64,000 nt of DNA from Aurantiochytrium sp. KH105 (taxonomy: Eukaryota; Sar; Bigyra; Thraustochytrida; Thraustochytriidae): the NCBI GenBank assembly GCA_003116975.1, contig BGKB01000183.1:62001-126000 (forward strand), written 5' to 3'. Position numbers and translations under genes: made by a program. The notes beneath the pieces are model-generated. The model saw nothing but the letters and a program-made list of their open reading frames with translations, ran no database searches and was not told the DNA's origin. Numbering within the stretch: the first letter of the stretch is position 1; each line of letters opens with the position of its first letter. Positions 39,050 to 48,961 of this stretch are shown here, one piece after another.

Positions 39050-40846
39050 CTAAGCAAAGACAAGCGCCGAAGTGTCAACGACACATTTTCTGTTGGACCA
39101 GCGGCAGTGGGGATGCGACTCACATCTTGAAGCTGACTTCTTGCCGAGAAAGGCGCAATCGATCCTATCGCGGCAGCGACGCTTGTAGAAAACGCAATGA
39201 TCGCCCCTTTCGTTGCAGTCATCGGCTTTCTTAATGACGTTGCCGTCCGTGTCTCGAAAGCATGGCACATAGTGAGCTCGTAAATAGCCAGAGAGCTTTG
39301 CGACTTGCTCGTGAGACGGGTTGGTCGCATGAATGTTCGTCGCCTCGCCCTCATCATCATAGTCATACAGCTCGGCCCCGATGAAACCACTTTCCGAAAA
39401 GTCTCCCGCGCTGCCGCGTGTATTCCAGTCGCGCCATTCGGTGTACCTATAGCGGTCCGTGCGCACCGAATACCCCATGGCCACAAAGTCCTTGGCCATG
39501 AGGCTCTCGCATCCAGGAACGTTGCAGCGTTGGACAATCGAGAACGATGCAGCACCAATAGGGTACGAAAAGTTGAACCCTGCAACTGATGGCTGCGTCT
39601 CAAGAACCTCGAGAGCGTCTTCATCAGGCTTGTCGTCACCGCGCACAAGGTAGGCAAAGCTACGTGCGTCGACCTTGCCCTTTTTGATTTCGCGGCTCGT
39701 CATTGGCGCGCCAGCCAGCTCTCCAAGTGTCGGCATCAGGTCCAGTAGCTGGACTGGGTGCGGGCGCACCGTGCCAAAGCTTGCAGGACTGTCTGGGTCC
39801 TTGATCCATAACGGAACCTTGAGAGAAGGCTCAAAAAGACTCATTTTGCACCATTGCTGGTTCTCTCCAAGGTTAAAGCCATGATCAGAGGTCAAGACGA
39901 CAACCGTCTTGTCTTCGATGCCCATGTCCTTGACCTTTTGCAGGAGTTGACCAATGAGCGTGTCAATCCAGTTGACAGCGCAAAAGTAGCGCATGCGTAG
40001 ATCTTTGGTCAGGCCACTTTCGATCTCGAGCACCTCGCCATAGGGAGCCGTCTCGTCCGAGGTTCCGTAAAGCGAACCAGCATTCTGAAGCTCGCTGCTG
40101 TCCAAGATTGGTTCGCAGGTCTTTCGCTGCGCAATTTCCGGGATGTCAGTGGGAAGGTCGTTAGGAACAGGGTCGCTCGCTGTTCTGGAATTTACATCGT
40201 CAAACGTGCAGATCGAGTTCGGGACTTCCCATCGGAGATGTGGTCGGCGAATTCCGACGGCCATGAACCAGGGTTTTTCCTTTTTTCTGCTTTCAAGCCA
40301 TTCGAGTTGCTCCATGGCGTAGTCCACGGATCGTTTATCTGGGCAAATGTCTTCCGTTTCGGCACTGCAGTACAGAGCGGAGCCGGTTCGGCACGTTTCG
40401 TTGATGACAACTGGTTGAAACTCGTAGCGCTGAAAGAGCTTCTGGTTAGAGCCGCGAAAGTGGAATACCTTGCTCGAGCCCACGGTACGGTAGCCACTCG
40501 ATGCAAAATGCTTGGGCAAGGGAATACTCTTGCGCATGAGGTTGAGCTCGAGACGGCTGGTCGAGTGATAATAGTAGTTTGTTTTGGTGGGATTGCGTCC
40601 GCTGAGCATGGATGCGCGCTCGGGCCCGCACTTGGGAATCTGCGCAAAGGCAGCGTTAAATTGGACGCTTTCTTCTGCAAAGGCGTCCATATTGGGTGTG
40701 CTTACATCGGAGCTGCCATACGCGCCAGCCTCTGCTCGGAGGTCATCGCATAGAATGAGCAGCACATTCTTCTTGGTGGCCCTGCTACTTGCGAAGACGC
40801 CCACGAGCGCTACTACGGCCAGCGCAACGTCGACTCTGCTCCTCAT
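39050..40846 (-). CDS. Secreted iduronate-2-sulfatase-like enzyme
   Basis: The protein is 598 aa from ATG 40846. A signal peptide (V-D-V-A-L-A-V-V-A-L-V-G-V-F-A) is followed by K-N-V-L-L-I-L-C-D-D-L-R-A-E-A-G-A-Y-G, typical of iduronate-2-sulfatases. Further matches are N-A-A-F-A-Q, S-K-V-F-H-F, V-G-I-R-R-P-H and T-S-D-H-G-F-N-L-G-E. The formylglycine motif reads C-G-P-E-R rather than the common C-x-P-S-R; the minimal C-x-P-x-R is kept, so activity is still expected. The C-terminal 70 residues hold eight to ten Cys (C-N-E-R-G-D-H-C, C-E-S-H-P-H-C) in a small module outside the sulfatase fold. The neighbouring sulfatase gene is on the same strand. The sulfated substrate is unknown. Confidence 0.85.
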   Translation of the reverse strand: MRSRVDVALAVVALVGVFASSRATKKNVLLILCDDLRAEAGAYGSSDVSTPNMDAFAEESVQFNAAFAQIPKCGPERASMLSGRNPTKTNYYYHSTSRLELNLMRKSIPLPKHFASSGYRTVGSSKVFHFRGSNQKLFQRYEFQPVVINETCRTGSALYCSAETEDICPDKRSVDYAMEQLEWLESRKKEKPWFMAVGIRRPHLRWEVPNSICTFDDVNSRTASDPVPNDLPTDIPEIAQRKTCEPILDSSELQNAGSLYGTSDETAPYGEVLEIESGLTKDLRMRYFCAVNWIDTLIGQLLQKVKDMGIEDKTVVVLTSDHGFNLGENQQWCKMSLFEPSLKVPLWIKDPDSPASFGTVRPHPVQLLDLMPTLGELAGAPMTSREIKKGKVDARSFAYLVRGDDKPDEDALEVLETQPSVAGFNFSYPIGAASFSIVQRCNVPGCESLMAKDFVAMGYSVRTDRYRYTEWRDWNTRGSAGDFSESGFIGAELYDYDDEGEATNIHATNPSHEQVAKLSGYLRAHYVPCFRDTDGNVIKKADDCNERGDHCVFYKRRCRDRIDCAFLGKKSASRCESHPHCRWSNRKCVVDTSALVFA

Positions 40847-41320
40847 TTCCTCGGTTCTTCTGTGACCTCTACGCGGCGTGCGTCGCCCCGCGTCTTGGCG
40901 CTCGCCTCGTAGTCTCTCGTACTCGTGTCGCTCGCAGTCCAAGCGAGAGCGGATGGAGAGGTGGCTGGCTTCTTCAGCCCCGTTTGCGGCGCAGCGAGTC
41001 GTGCCGAACTGCCCCACTTTGGCTGTCGGCGCAGCGCGCGCGATGGCGGTCGATAAAGCTGGCCGCCAGCAGCAGCGGCTGGCTGCTAGCTGCTGCTTGA
41101 GTTCGCGCTCGAGTCGAGTGCCTTCGCTCAGCGTCGCGTCCACCCCCACGGACGCGCGCCCGGGTATTCGATCTGCTCGGAGGGCGTTTTAGCGTGCAGT
41201 GCAAAGTCAAGTCAAGTCCTAGAAGTCAAGCCAAAGCAGTGCAAGCGAAGCCAAGCCTGTGCCGCGCACTGGTATACAATGAATATTGACCTCAAAACCC
41301 GTGAGTGAGCGAGTGAGTGA
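40847..41320. other. Upstream region of the iduronate-sulfatase-like gene
   Basis: GC-rich leader, then CAAGT-type repeats (41200-41250) and a GTGA microsatellite ending at 41320, where the transposon inserts. No gene was seen. Confidence 0.5.
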
Positions 41321-41349
41321 CAGTCAACGAGACCATAAATCGGTAATTA
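41321..41349 (+). repeat. Left terminal inverted repeat of the transposon
   Basis: This is a 29-bp arm, the exact reverse complement of 43281-43309. The outer end begins CAGTC. Confidence 0.95.
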
Positions 41350-41485
41350 TAAAGGCAATGGACGGAGCTGCACAGGGCCGGGGGAAGGGGCGTTGTTGGC
41401 GGGCCTCTGTGCTGATAGTCGAGCCCAACTCGTATTTGGATAATAGTTGATTGTAACCATTCTTATTGTTTTTACTATATAACCT

Positions 41486-43120
41486 CTAGGGTCGACCATC
41501 TGAAATTGTTAGGACAGCTTCGAGCTGCTTTTCGAGTTCATCAACGTCGTATTCTTCTTCAAAAAGGTCATCATCATCACCACTATCATCGCTGTCAGTT
41601 TCAACACCATCTTCAATCGAGGATTCACTACGAAACTCCTCTATGACACGATCACGTGAGACGATAATCCGCTTCACCAAGTCTCGACCAGAGGGTTGCT
41701 CGAGTTTGATGAACTCGGCATCGAGTCTCTGCTTCACATCTTGGAGAGTGGTGTCCTTCGTGTATTGCCTTGCAATATTTCCTTTCACGTAAGCCCAAAT
41801 CAGTTCGATGGGCTGCAGATCCGAGTAGTGAGGTGGTGTGAAGAGGACGCGATGCCCTGCCCTCTGTGCTGCCTCGATCACTTCCGGCAGCACCTTCTCC
41901 TTGATCCAGTTCTTCAGCAGAACTTTCAGCTGCGCAACTGTGCTCGTTGCGTCGTGCGGTATCTGATATTGATAGAGCGCTGCAATAACCTCCCGTTTCT
42001 TTAGCTTCGCGACGTCGGGTGCGGTTGGCGGCAGCGTCTTGTGGTAGCTCGCATTGTCCATTATGATCAGGGACGGCTCATGAAGGTTAGGTAGGAGCTG
42101 CGTCCGCCACCACAATGCAAAATTAGTCCCGTTGAAGTTCTTGTGGTAGTCTCCTTTGCTCGCGTCAGCTGCTTGCGGACAAAACGTCCAAACAGAGCCT
42201 GGCACGAGGCCAGCTTCACGATCTGGGTATTTTGGACTCGAATTCTGAATGGCAGCCAAAATACAATACCTACGTCCCTTGTGTTGAACGCGCGTCGTTG
42301 TGTCTTCCGCGTCCATTGGATCAAATAGACTTTTGTCAAACCTATGGTAGTGTTGATGCACGTATGACTCATCAAGATAGACCTCCCTTAGCTGCAACTC
42401 AGGCGGAAGGGATCGATTCTGTAAGAGTCTGACGATGTAATCGTCGCGCAGAGCAATATGTTCGACCTTCAGCGAAACCTTTCCCGGACGCTTCCCACGG
42501 CAGAAGCCCATCGCGACCAGATAGGACTGTGTGGCGCGAAGAGCAGCACTGTAGTCTTTGGCGTCTATCACACCGCCTTCGTCATGGATAATCGAAAGCA
42601 CCCCAGTCTCTACCAGGTAGTCTGTGATGTGTCTGGCTGACACAGCCTCATGGCGCAGCCGCCTTTCGCGTACGAAGTCACGAATCTTGAAGAATACCTG
42701 CTTCGTCGTTGGAACACGTCTCGGCTTCGCCTCTCGATTGCCGCGATTCGAGACTGGTTGCAGACTGCGATCGCCAGTCTCACTCGTTCGAGAGTCGGTC
42801 CAGCTCTTTATAAGAGGAGCGAGTGTAGACTTGGATATGCCCAGCATTGCGGACACGTTTGCCATCGCGTTAATCGGCCACTTGCGGCCTGTCTTTTTCT
42901 GCGAAGCCAACTGATCTTTTTGATACGCGAAATAAGCGTGTAGAGCCATGAAGCGCTCTTGAGACGTGAGCACCGGTCGTCCACGAGCTTTTCTGATTGC
43001 CTGAAGTTCTCCTTCGCAGCCCTCGATGGTCGCCGTTACCCGGGTTTTGACGCTTTCATTTCGCGGACGCCCTTGCTCTTGAGATAGTGATGTCCGGCGA
43101 CGCTTGGGGGACCCGCTCAT
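41486..43120 (-). CDS. DDE-superfamily transposase
   Basis: The protein is 544 aa from ATG 43120; the frame runs upstream only to a GTG. The N-terminal third is basic with helix-turn-helix-like segments (A-N-V-S-A-M-L-G-I-S-K-S-T-L). The catalytic DDE_3-type core shows V-Y-L-D-E-S-Y-V-H (first Asp), L-I-I-M-D-N-A-S-Y-H-K-T (second Asp), and S-D-L-Q-P-I-E-L-I-W-A-Y-V-K (third acid, Glu). This spacing is that of Tc1/mariner and IS630 relatives. The tail is acidic. The enzyme would cut and join at the 29-bp TIRs that flank it. All three catalytic residues are present and the frame is unbroken, so it may be active. Confidence 0.9.
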   Translation of the reverse strand: MSGSPKRRRTSLSQEQGRPRNESVKTRVTATIEGCEGELQAIRKARGRPVLTSQERFMALHAYFAYQKDQLASQKKTGRKWPINAMANVSAMLGISKSTLAPLIKSWTDSRTSETGDRSLQPVSNRGNREAKPRRVPTTKQVFFKIRDFVRERRLRHEAVSARHITDYLVETGVLSIIHDEGGVIDAKDYSAALRATQSYLVAMGFCRGKRPGKVSLKVEHIALRDDYIVRLLQNRSLPPELQLREVYLDESYVHQHYHRFDKSLFDPMDAEDTTTRVQHKGRRYCILAAIQNSSPKYPDREAGLVPGSVWTFCPQAADASKGDYHKNFNGTNFALWWRTQLLPNLHEPSLIIMDNASYHKTLPPTAPDVAKLKKREVIAALYQYQIPHDATSTVAQLKVLLKNWIKEKVLPEVIEAAQRAGHRVLFTPPHYSDLQPIELIWAYVKGNIARQYTKDTTLQDVKQRLDAEFIKLEQPSGRDLVKRIIVSRDRVIEEFRSESSIEDGVETDSDDSGDDDDLFEEEYDVDELEKQLEAVLTISDGRP

Positions 43121-43280
43121 CGTTTTAGTACACACCCCCTCTTCACCGCAAGTCCGCGTCGTGTGCTCGCTGGCGTTGGTCGTAGCCGCGCGCTTCGTCG
43201 CGATCTGCACGCCGTCGACTTTTTCCAGTTCATCTTAAAAAGCGCCGCTTCTCGCGTGGACGGAAGGAAAAATTAGAGGC

Positions 43281-43309
43281 TAATTACCGATTTATGGTCT
43301 CGTTGACTG
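43281..43309 (-). repeat. Right terminal inverted repeat of the transposon
   Basis: This is a 29-bp arm, the exact reverse complement of 41321-41349. The outer end reads GACTG, followed by TGAGTGAGTG flank. Confidence 0.95.
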
Positions 43310-45580
43310 TGAGTGAGTGCTTGAGTGAGTGCTGAGCGAGCGAGCCGGCAAGAACGGCGCTTTCTCTTGCCACGGGTAAACTGCGGCGGGTCTCCATCTT
43401 CCTTCTTCGCGCGGACTGCCCGTGTGCGCGACCCGGCGTGCCCAGAGCTGCTAGGGACTAAGGGGGAGAACGGCTCTGACCCCCGCCCGATCGGGGGTCA
43501 TTTGCCTTCCTTCGCAACATCTTTTCCGCTTTCGCCGCAGCCGCGTCAGTCTAATTCAGTTCGGTCGAGCGAGTCGCAGTCGCATGTCGCATCGCTGGCG
43601 CTGCCGCTGACGAGGAGATGAGGCGGCGAGGCCTCCGCTGCCGCATCAAGTACTTGTAGCTTGCTCATTCATACACCTGCAGCCAGCTGGAGCTGATCGA
43701 TCGGGGAAACGTCTTTTGCGGGTGATGACTGGCCTATGTCGTTGCTGGAGATGAATCGGACATATTTCCATTTTGATCATTCTAGCCGTGGTGGGTGGTG
43801 AGAGGAGCAAGCAGTAGTGATGGTGTTGGTGGTGGTAGTAGAGAAGGCGAGGGCTGGTTTGCCTCTAGTAGGACAGATTTTCACCATTGCCGTTGACTCG
43901 TCAGCGTCTCTTGATGATCAAAAACAGTCTTTGTAGTACCAATCAATAGCTAGGCCTAGGTCTAGCTGGCTCATTTAAAGTTGCGTGAGAGTGAGACGAT
44001 GTTGGTCCTTTATTTCATTGTGAGCCGTGAGCAGCTTGAGTCTCCCCCACTTGGCACTCGGGGATGAGAGATGGAAAGGGAAACAGAGACATTTCTTGCG
44101 CCAACAAGCTCGACGAAGTGAGAGCATCTTGCAGTTGATGCCCACGCCACACGTAGGCCTACCCGCCGTTAAAGAAAAAAAATTACAGGGAAGAAGAAAA
44201 GAAGAAAGAACGAAAGCACGTTGCTGCAACTGCTGTTGCTGGTCGCAGCTCGGCACGTGCTGGTCAGCGGCAGTGAGCAGGAAGAGCGGTAGTTTCTTGG
44301 CGCCCTTTTCTATCATCCCCCGTACGGCACGTGGCGGTCGGTATATCTGGATTCCTCTTCGAGCTCAACCTTGGCCACCCAGGCCAAGCAAGCTCTACCC
44401 GGATCCCGGCCACCTCCGTCTCCAACGTATACAATCTCGCCCCGCCCACGAACCGAGCCAGCTGGATTCCCTCGCTCGCTCGTTTTGGCTACCTTCGATA
44501 TCTCCAGAGACGCGCTATCCACACCGTGAACATCCATCCCTCCCATCCAGCGCCAGCGCGTCCCGTGCCCTAATCCACCGCGACGCCTCGGGCGCTCCGG
44601 CTGCGAGCACACCAACACCAAACCCGTCGCACACCCTCCTTTGGCTCCCCAAAACCCGCCGCCTGGGTCACCCAATCCAATCGATCCTCGCGCGCGTCGC
44701 AAATCGCGCGAGCACGGCCGCTCCCGCCCCCGCCTCGCGGAGTACCTTCCCGCCTCGGCCGTCTCTGCGGTCCCCGCGACCTCTCCGGGTCCGCGAGCTC
44801 GACGTCCTCGGCACGGTCCTCGCCGTCGCGGACGTTGCTCGTGTGCGCGTGCGCGGCATCGGGGTCGAGAGCGCGAGTTGGCGCGAGCAGAACTTTGCGG
44901 TTCTGGGCGAGCGAGCAAACCGCAAACCCGCGCCGGGCTCTGCGCGCGAGGCCTCTCGAGCGAGCGGCGAGCGCGGACGAGCTGCGCAGGCGAGCCGCGC
45001 GCGGCGGGAGCTTCCGCAGGCGCAGCGGCGTGCGCGGCAAGGCAAGGCACGGCAAGGCCAGGCAAGGCAACGCCTCTCGCGCGATTTCTCGCCAGATCTC
45101 AGTTCACCTCGTCTCCATCGCGCAATCTGTGGAGCCCGCGACGCCCGGGCGAGGCGCGACGCGCAGCGAGGCCTGCAGGCAGCCCGCACCGTCGCCGCGA
45201 GCCCGCGCGCGGGACCAGGCGCGCCAGGTCCGCGTTCGGGCTCGCCGCGGTCGCGGGCGTTCGCAGATCCGGTCAGGGTCGTTCCTCCATCTCATCCATC
45301 CTCCGCCTCGCCCGCCATCCGCATACCTACCTACCTCCTCGGCGGCGGAGCGCACGCAGCGCGCGTCGCGGCTCGCCCCGCCTGCTCGCTCGCGCGCCCG
45401 CTCTGCGCCCGGCCTGGGCGGCCGGCCGGGCGTCGAAGCGCACAGCTTGGCCGCGCGAGGCGAGGAAAGCAGACAAGCAGGAAAACATCGAGGCAGGAAC
45501 AGTTTGAACGGACGATCGACGGCGATCGATTTTCAAACTTTCAAAGTTTGAACCAAGTTGGCGCAGCGCGCAGACGCCGA
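43310..45580. other. Long GC-rich region upstream of the EF-hand/SAM gene
   Basis: This is 2.3 kb. From 44000 on, the plus frame of the next gene stays open with no stop back to 44027, and several other frames are open too, as expected at this GC content. The deduced sequence is Arg/Pro/Ala-rich and has no domain, so it is treated as leader or promoter. Repeats include GGCAAGGCACGGCAAGG (45040-45075). Confidence 0.45.
45532..45552. promoter_or_regulatory. Near-perfect 10-bp-arm palindrome upstream of the EF-hand/SAM gene
   Basis: Arms TTCAAACTTT and AAAGTTTGAA are separated by one base and lie 28 bases before the ATG at 45581. It is an AT island in very GC-rich sequence. It may be a factor-binding site or an mRNA hairpin close to the start. 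Confidence 0.45.
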
Positions 45581-48500
45581 ATGGAGGGCGCCATGCGAGG
45601 CGCGCCTGCGCGCGGGCGCGGGCCCGTGCGCCGCGGCGCCGCGGCGCAGCCGGGCTGCGGCCGCGAGCTGCGGCGCCGGACGCGCTCCGCGGCGCGCGGC
45701 CGCCGCGCGGAGATGGAGATGGAGATCTCTGCGGCGACCTCGGCCACGTCGACGGCGACGTTGCGCAGGAGCACAGCGACCTTGGGCAGGACTGCGGCGA
45801 CGAGGAGGACGGCGAGCGCCGCCGCGGAGCGAGGCGGGCGGCGGGGACGCGCGCGCGGGAGCGGAGACGCGGCCAGACGGAAGCCGCGCGTGATGCTCGC
45901 GGCGATCTGCGCGGTTCTGGTCGTGTTCGAGGCTGTTGCCCGGCAGGGTTTGACCCTCGCAGCGCCGCCTGCAATGGCAGGCGAATCCCTCGACAGCGAC
46001 GGCGACGGCAGGGTCTCAGACTCGGAGCTCGCAGGATCGAGCTTTTTCAAAAAGGTTGACACCGATGACGACGGGACGCTCTCCGGGTCGGAGCTGCTTC
46101 GCGTTGCTCAGCGCTTCAACGTGGGCGACGTCATGGACATCGAGCAAGGCGTGCGCGACGCAGTGCAACACGTCAACCAAGACGAAAAGTCCGGCATTCA
46201 AGTCAACGACCTCTCCAGCCACTGGCGCAGACTCACCTCGCTCGCGACGCCCGAGGAGGTAGCAGAATGGGTGGAACACGCCGTCCTGCTGCCCCGTTAC
46301 GCCGACGCCTTTCGAGAAAATAGCGTCAAAGGCTTTGACCTTCCCATGCTTCTTGAAGATGCAGAGCTTCTTCAAGACCTTGGGGTCGATTCTCGCTTCC
46401 ATGTGCGCCAGATCCAGCGCGCAATTAGCGTCCGTCTCTTTGGCCTCGCAAGTCTTCCGGGCGCCCCCCACATTTCGTGCGAACGTTCTCGCGACGACCC
46501 CGAGCACGTCATTGCTCGATGGGACCTCTCTGAGACAGAAGCCCCTCCAGATAGCGGCGCGCACGTCCCGAGAGGCTCTGAGCAAGGCAACGACGGCGGA
46601 GAAAAAACCGACAAACAAGCCAGTGGATCCGAAGGGTCGCCACGAAGTTTGCCGATTCATCGCCTTCGCGTCTTTGCGCGCACGACAGATGGCATGGGCA
46701 AGTCCAAGCCATGGAGACCTGCTGGCGTGCTCGATGACCTCGGCACGCACAAGCTTACTGTCACAGGCGTTCCGGCTAACGCGAATGTCGAGCTTCGTAT
46801 CGAGGCGTGGAACGCTGTTGGCAGGAGCGCCTATAGTTATGCGCGCTGCGGAAGTGCGTCTGACCGCAAGTCCGCTCCAGGTTCCGAAAAGAAACCCGAG
46901 AGCAAGTTGCCGCGCAATGGGTCAGAACCGCTCAACACGCCCGTACCGAAGCAGACGACGAGCACCAATCATCACGATCGATCTCACGACAGCGACTTCA
47001 TGCCCGAACCTGATGGCAAGTTGATGCGCGACGTTTTCTCCAACGCCGATCTAGACGGCGATGGAGACATTGACGGGACGGAGCTGCGCCAGTATGTGAA
47101 CGAATTGAGCGAAGGGATCGAGAAGCGACCAGGCGCGGAGGTGTCCCCACGAGAGACCGAGTTGCGCAAGTTCATCGAGAGCAGGGGCGTCGAGGTGGGG
47201 ATTGCGGCCATGGATGACGACGAGGACGCCGTGATCCTCCCTACAGAGTTCGAGCTTCGCTGGAAGGGCATGCAGCGTCTCATGACTGCGTCAAAGACTG
47301 CAGACTGGATTGCAAATGCTGTCGAGCTTCCGCAATACGCAGACAAGTTTCGCGACAACGGCTTTACTGGATTTGAGCTCGCGCAGCTTATCGGGAAGCA
47401 CGGCGACGAACGACTGCACGAGCTCGGCATTCATGACGCCCACCATCGCAGCCTCATTACACGCGCCATTTCGGTGCTCTTCATGGGACTCGGTACGGCA
47501 CCGACACAGCACTTTTATCTCGAACCGCAACCTGGGGACACCTGCGGGTCCATCAAGCTCAAGTGGACAAAGATGGGCCACGCGGTCTCGCCCAAGGACG
47601 AACTTCCAATCCACAAGTACAGGGTGTTGCGTCGTGAGGCCAACGCGCCTGACTCAGACCCGTGGGTTACTGTCTACAGTGGGCTCTCCACCTCGGCCGA
47701 AGACTTGCATCTGAACACGCGCAAAAAGTATTTGTATCGCGTAGAGGCCTGGAATCTAATTGGCGTTTCGCCCGCGAGCGAGACGCTGCCTATCAGTCCC
47801 AATCTCGAAGCCTGTGTGAGCGTCGTGGACATGTTTTGGCGTCTTGTCAAGAACATTCTTCTCTTACCCATTACGCTATTCACGCTCGTCATCGACAACT
47901 ATTATCGAATCATGGCCGCGGCCTCCGTCTTGGGCGGCCTCATGCTCTTTAGCAACACCCCCGCGTGGGAAAAGGTTCGGCTTTTGCGTGGTGTTCGCGA
48001 GAGATTTACTCTTATGCTCAAGTCGCATTTTGGCACTGCCTTTGGGCTCGACCTCGCTCTCACCAAGCTCATTAAATACTTTGAGCGCAGGGCGCAGATC
48101 GAGAGACAGATGAACCAGCAAGACGACGATAATCCAATCACCCCACGGTCGCCGCACCACGACATCGTCAGCCGCGCCGTCGAGGCAGCCTTTCCGTCCA
48201 TGAGCCGAGGTGGGAACGGATCCAATCGCGGCTGGCTCGGACGTGGCTCGGGTCGCAATCCTGTCGGCGGCCCGCAACCAAGTGCTTCAGCACCACCTCG
48301 CGTTTTACACCCGGCGACGCTGGAAGCGACACGCGAGCGCGGAGAGTCGACCCACTTGCAGCGCCACATTTCCATTCCTCTTTCGCCATCGTCAGAGTCC
48401 AAGTGGGAAATCGTCAAGCGTCATGTTGTGCTCAAACGCGCAGTGAATGCTTTCAAAGCCTCCGTGTACGATTTGAGTTCCTTTCAGAGCGACACGGACA

Positions 48501-48961
48501 ACTCGAGCCAGATTTCCTCTGACAATGCTAACGCCTCGCCAGCCAATGGCAAGACCAAGCGAGCAAAGATCGGGTCTACAATTAGAAAGCGGACAACGAA
48601 AGCGTTGTCCTCTCCCATCGATCTGATCAAGGGCCTCGCTTCGCAGGATTCTCGGTCGACCACGCCTTCGCCACCGCCGGCTGCGGCCCCGCCTACCTCG
48701 GTGCGTCGTCAGATGATGCTTTCTGCCGGCGGAAGCTCATCGATTGAAGCTAATGTTCGTCGATGCGGCCGCTGCAACGAAAAGGTTTCCTCCCACTCGC
48801 GACACACGTGTGGGGGTTGCCATCTTGTCTTTTGTAAGGCTTGTACAGCTTACAAGTCGCATGGAAAGCTGCGCTCCTGCGACGTAGAAAGCAAATGTCG
48901 GTGCGTCGATTGTGTCCAAGCGGAAAAGTCCTATGTCCAAGCGGAAAAGTCCTATTACTAG
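45581..48961 (+). CDS. Membrane protein with duplicated EF-hand/SAM/FN3 modules and a C-terminal FYVE-like zinc finger
   Basis: The protein is 1126 aa from ATG 45581. A basic, Arg/Ala-rich N terminus leads to a hydrophobic signal anchor (about 103-128). Module 1: EF-hands D-S-D-G-D-G-R-V-S and D-T-D-D-D-G-T-L-S (about 138 and 160), a SAM domain (about 222-286), and FN3 (about 297-423). Module 2: EF-hand D-L-D-G-D-G-D-I-D (about 490) with a degenerate partner, SAM (about 570-636), and FN3 (about 643-736). Two hydrophobic stretches follow (about 750-793), then a charged helix, a disordered Ser-rich part and a zinc finger of eight Cys (about 1061-1115: C-G-R-C...H-T-C-G-G-C-H-L-V-F-C-K-A-C). EF-hand plus SAM before a membrane segment recalls STIM calcium sensors; homology is not shown. 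A 21-bp tandem duplication repeats Y-V-Q-A-E-K-S just before the stop. Confidence 0.78.
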   Translation: MEGAMRGAPARGRGPVRRGAAAQPGCGRELRRRTRSAARGRRAEMEMEISAATSATSTATLRRSTATLGRTAATRRTASAAAERGGRRGRARGSGDAARRKPRVMLAAICAVLVVFEAVARQGLTLAAPPAMAGESLDSDGDGRVSDSELAGSSFFKKVDTDDDGTLSGSELLRVAQRFNVGDVMDIEQGVRDAVQHVNQDEKSGIQVNDLSSHWRRLTSLATPEEVAEWVEHAVLLPRYADAFRENSVKGFDLPMLLEDAELLQDLGVDSRFHVRQIQRAISVRLFGLASLPGAPHISCERSRDDPEHVIARWDLSETEAPPDSGAHVPRGSEQGNDGGEKTDKQASGSEGSPRSLPIHRLRVFARTTDGMGKSKPWRPAGVLDDLGTHKLTVTGVPANANVELRIEAWNAVGRSAYSYARCGSASDRKSAPGSEKKPESKLPRNGSEPLNTPVPKQTTSTNHHDRSHDSDFMPEPDGKLMRDVFSNADLDGDGDIDGTELRQYVNELSEGIEKRPGAEVSPRETELRKFIESRGVEVGIAAMDDDEDAVILPTEFELRWKGMQRLMTASKTADWIANAVELPQYADKFRDNGFTGFELAQLIGKHGDERLHELGIHDAHHRSLITRAISVLFMGLGTAPTQHFYLEPQPGDTCGSIKLKWTKMGHAVSPKDELPIHKYRVLRREANAPDSDPWVTVYSGLSTSAEDLHLNTRKKYLYRVEAWNLIGVSPASETLPISPNLEACVSVVDMFWRLVKNILLLPITLFTLVIDNYYRIMAAASVLGGLMLFSNTPAWEKVRLLRGVRERFTLMLKSHFGTAFGLDLALTKLIKYFERRAQIERQMNQQDDDNPITPRSPHHDIVSRAVEAAFPSMSRGGNGSNRGWLGRGSGRNPVGGPQPSASAPPRVLHPATLEATRERGESTHLQRHISIPLSPSSESKWEIVKRHVVLKRAVNAFKASVYDLSSFQSDTDNSSQISSDNANASPANGKTKRAKIGSTIRKRTTKALSSPIDLIKGLASQDSRSTTPSPPPAAAPPTSVRRQMMLSAGGSSSIEANVRRCGRCNEKVSSHSRHTCGGCHLVFCKACTAYKSHGKLRSCDVESKCRCVDCVQAEKSYVQAEKSYY

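Larger units (their letters stand above)
41321..43309 (-). mobile_element. Complete Tc1/mariner-IS630-type DNA transposon (1,989 bp)
   Basis: Perfect 29-bp terminal inverted repeats (beginning CAGTCAACGAGACC) occur at 41321-41349 and 43281-43309 and bracket a single intact transposase gene. Both flanks are GTGA/GAGT microsatellite sequence, with TGAGTGA adjoining each end. The target duplication is therefore ambiguous, and a TA duplication is not visible. The absence of frame breaks and the identical TIRs suggest a recent insertion. Confidence 0.92.

Noticed and set aside
44027-45580. Plus-strand frame open for 518 codons before the EF-hand/SAM protein start
   Set aside because: It is Arg/Pro/Ala-rich, lacks any domain, several other frames are open in the same stretch, and a signal-anchor protein starting at 45581 makes better sense.
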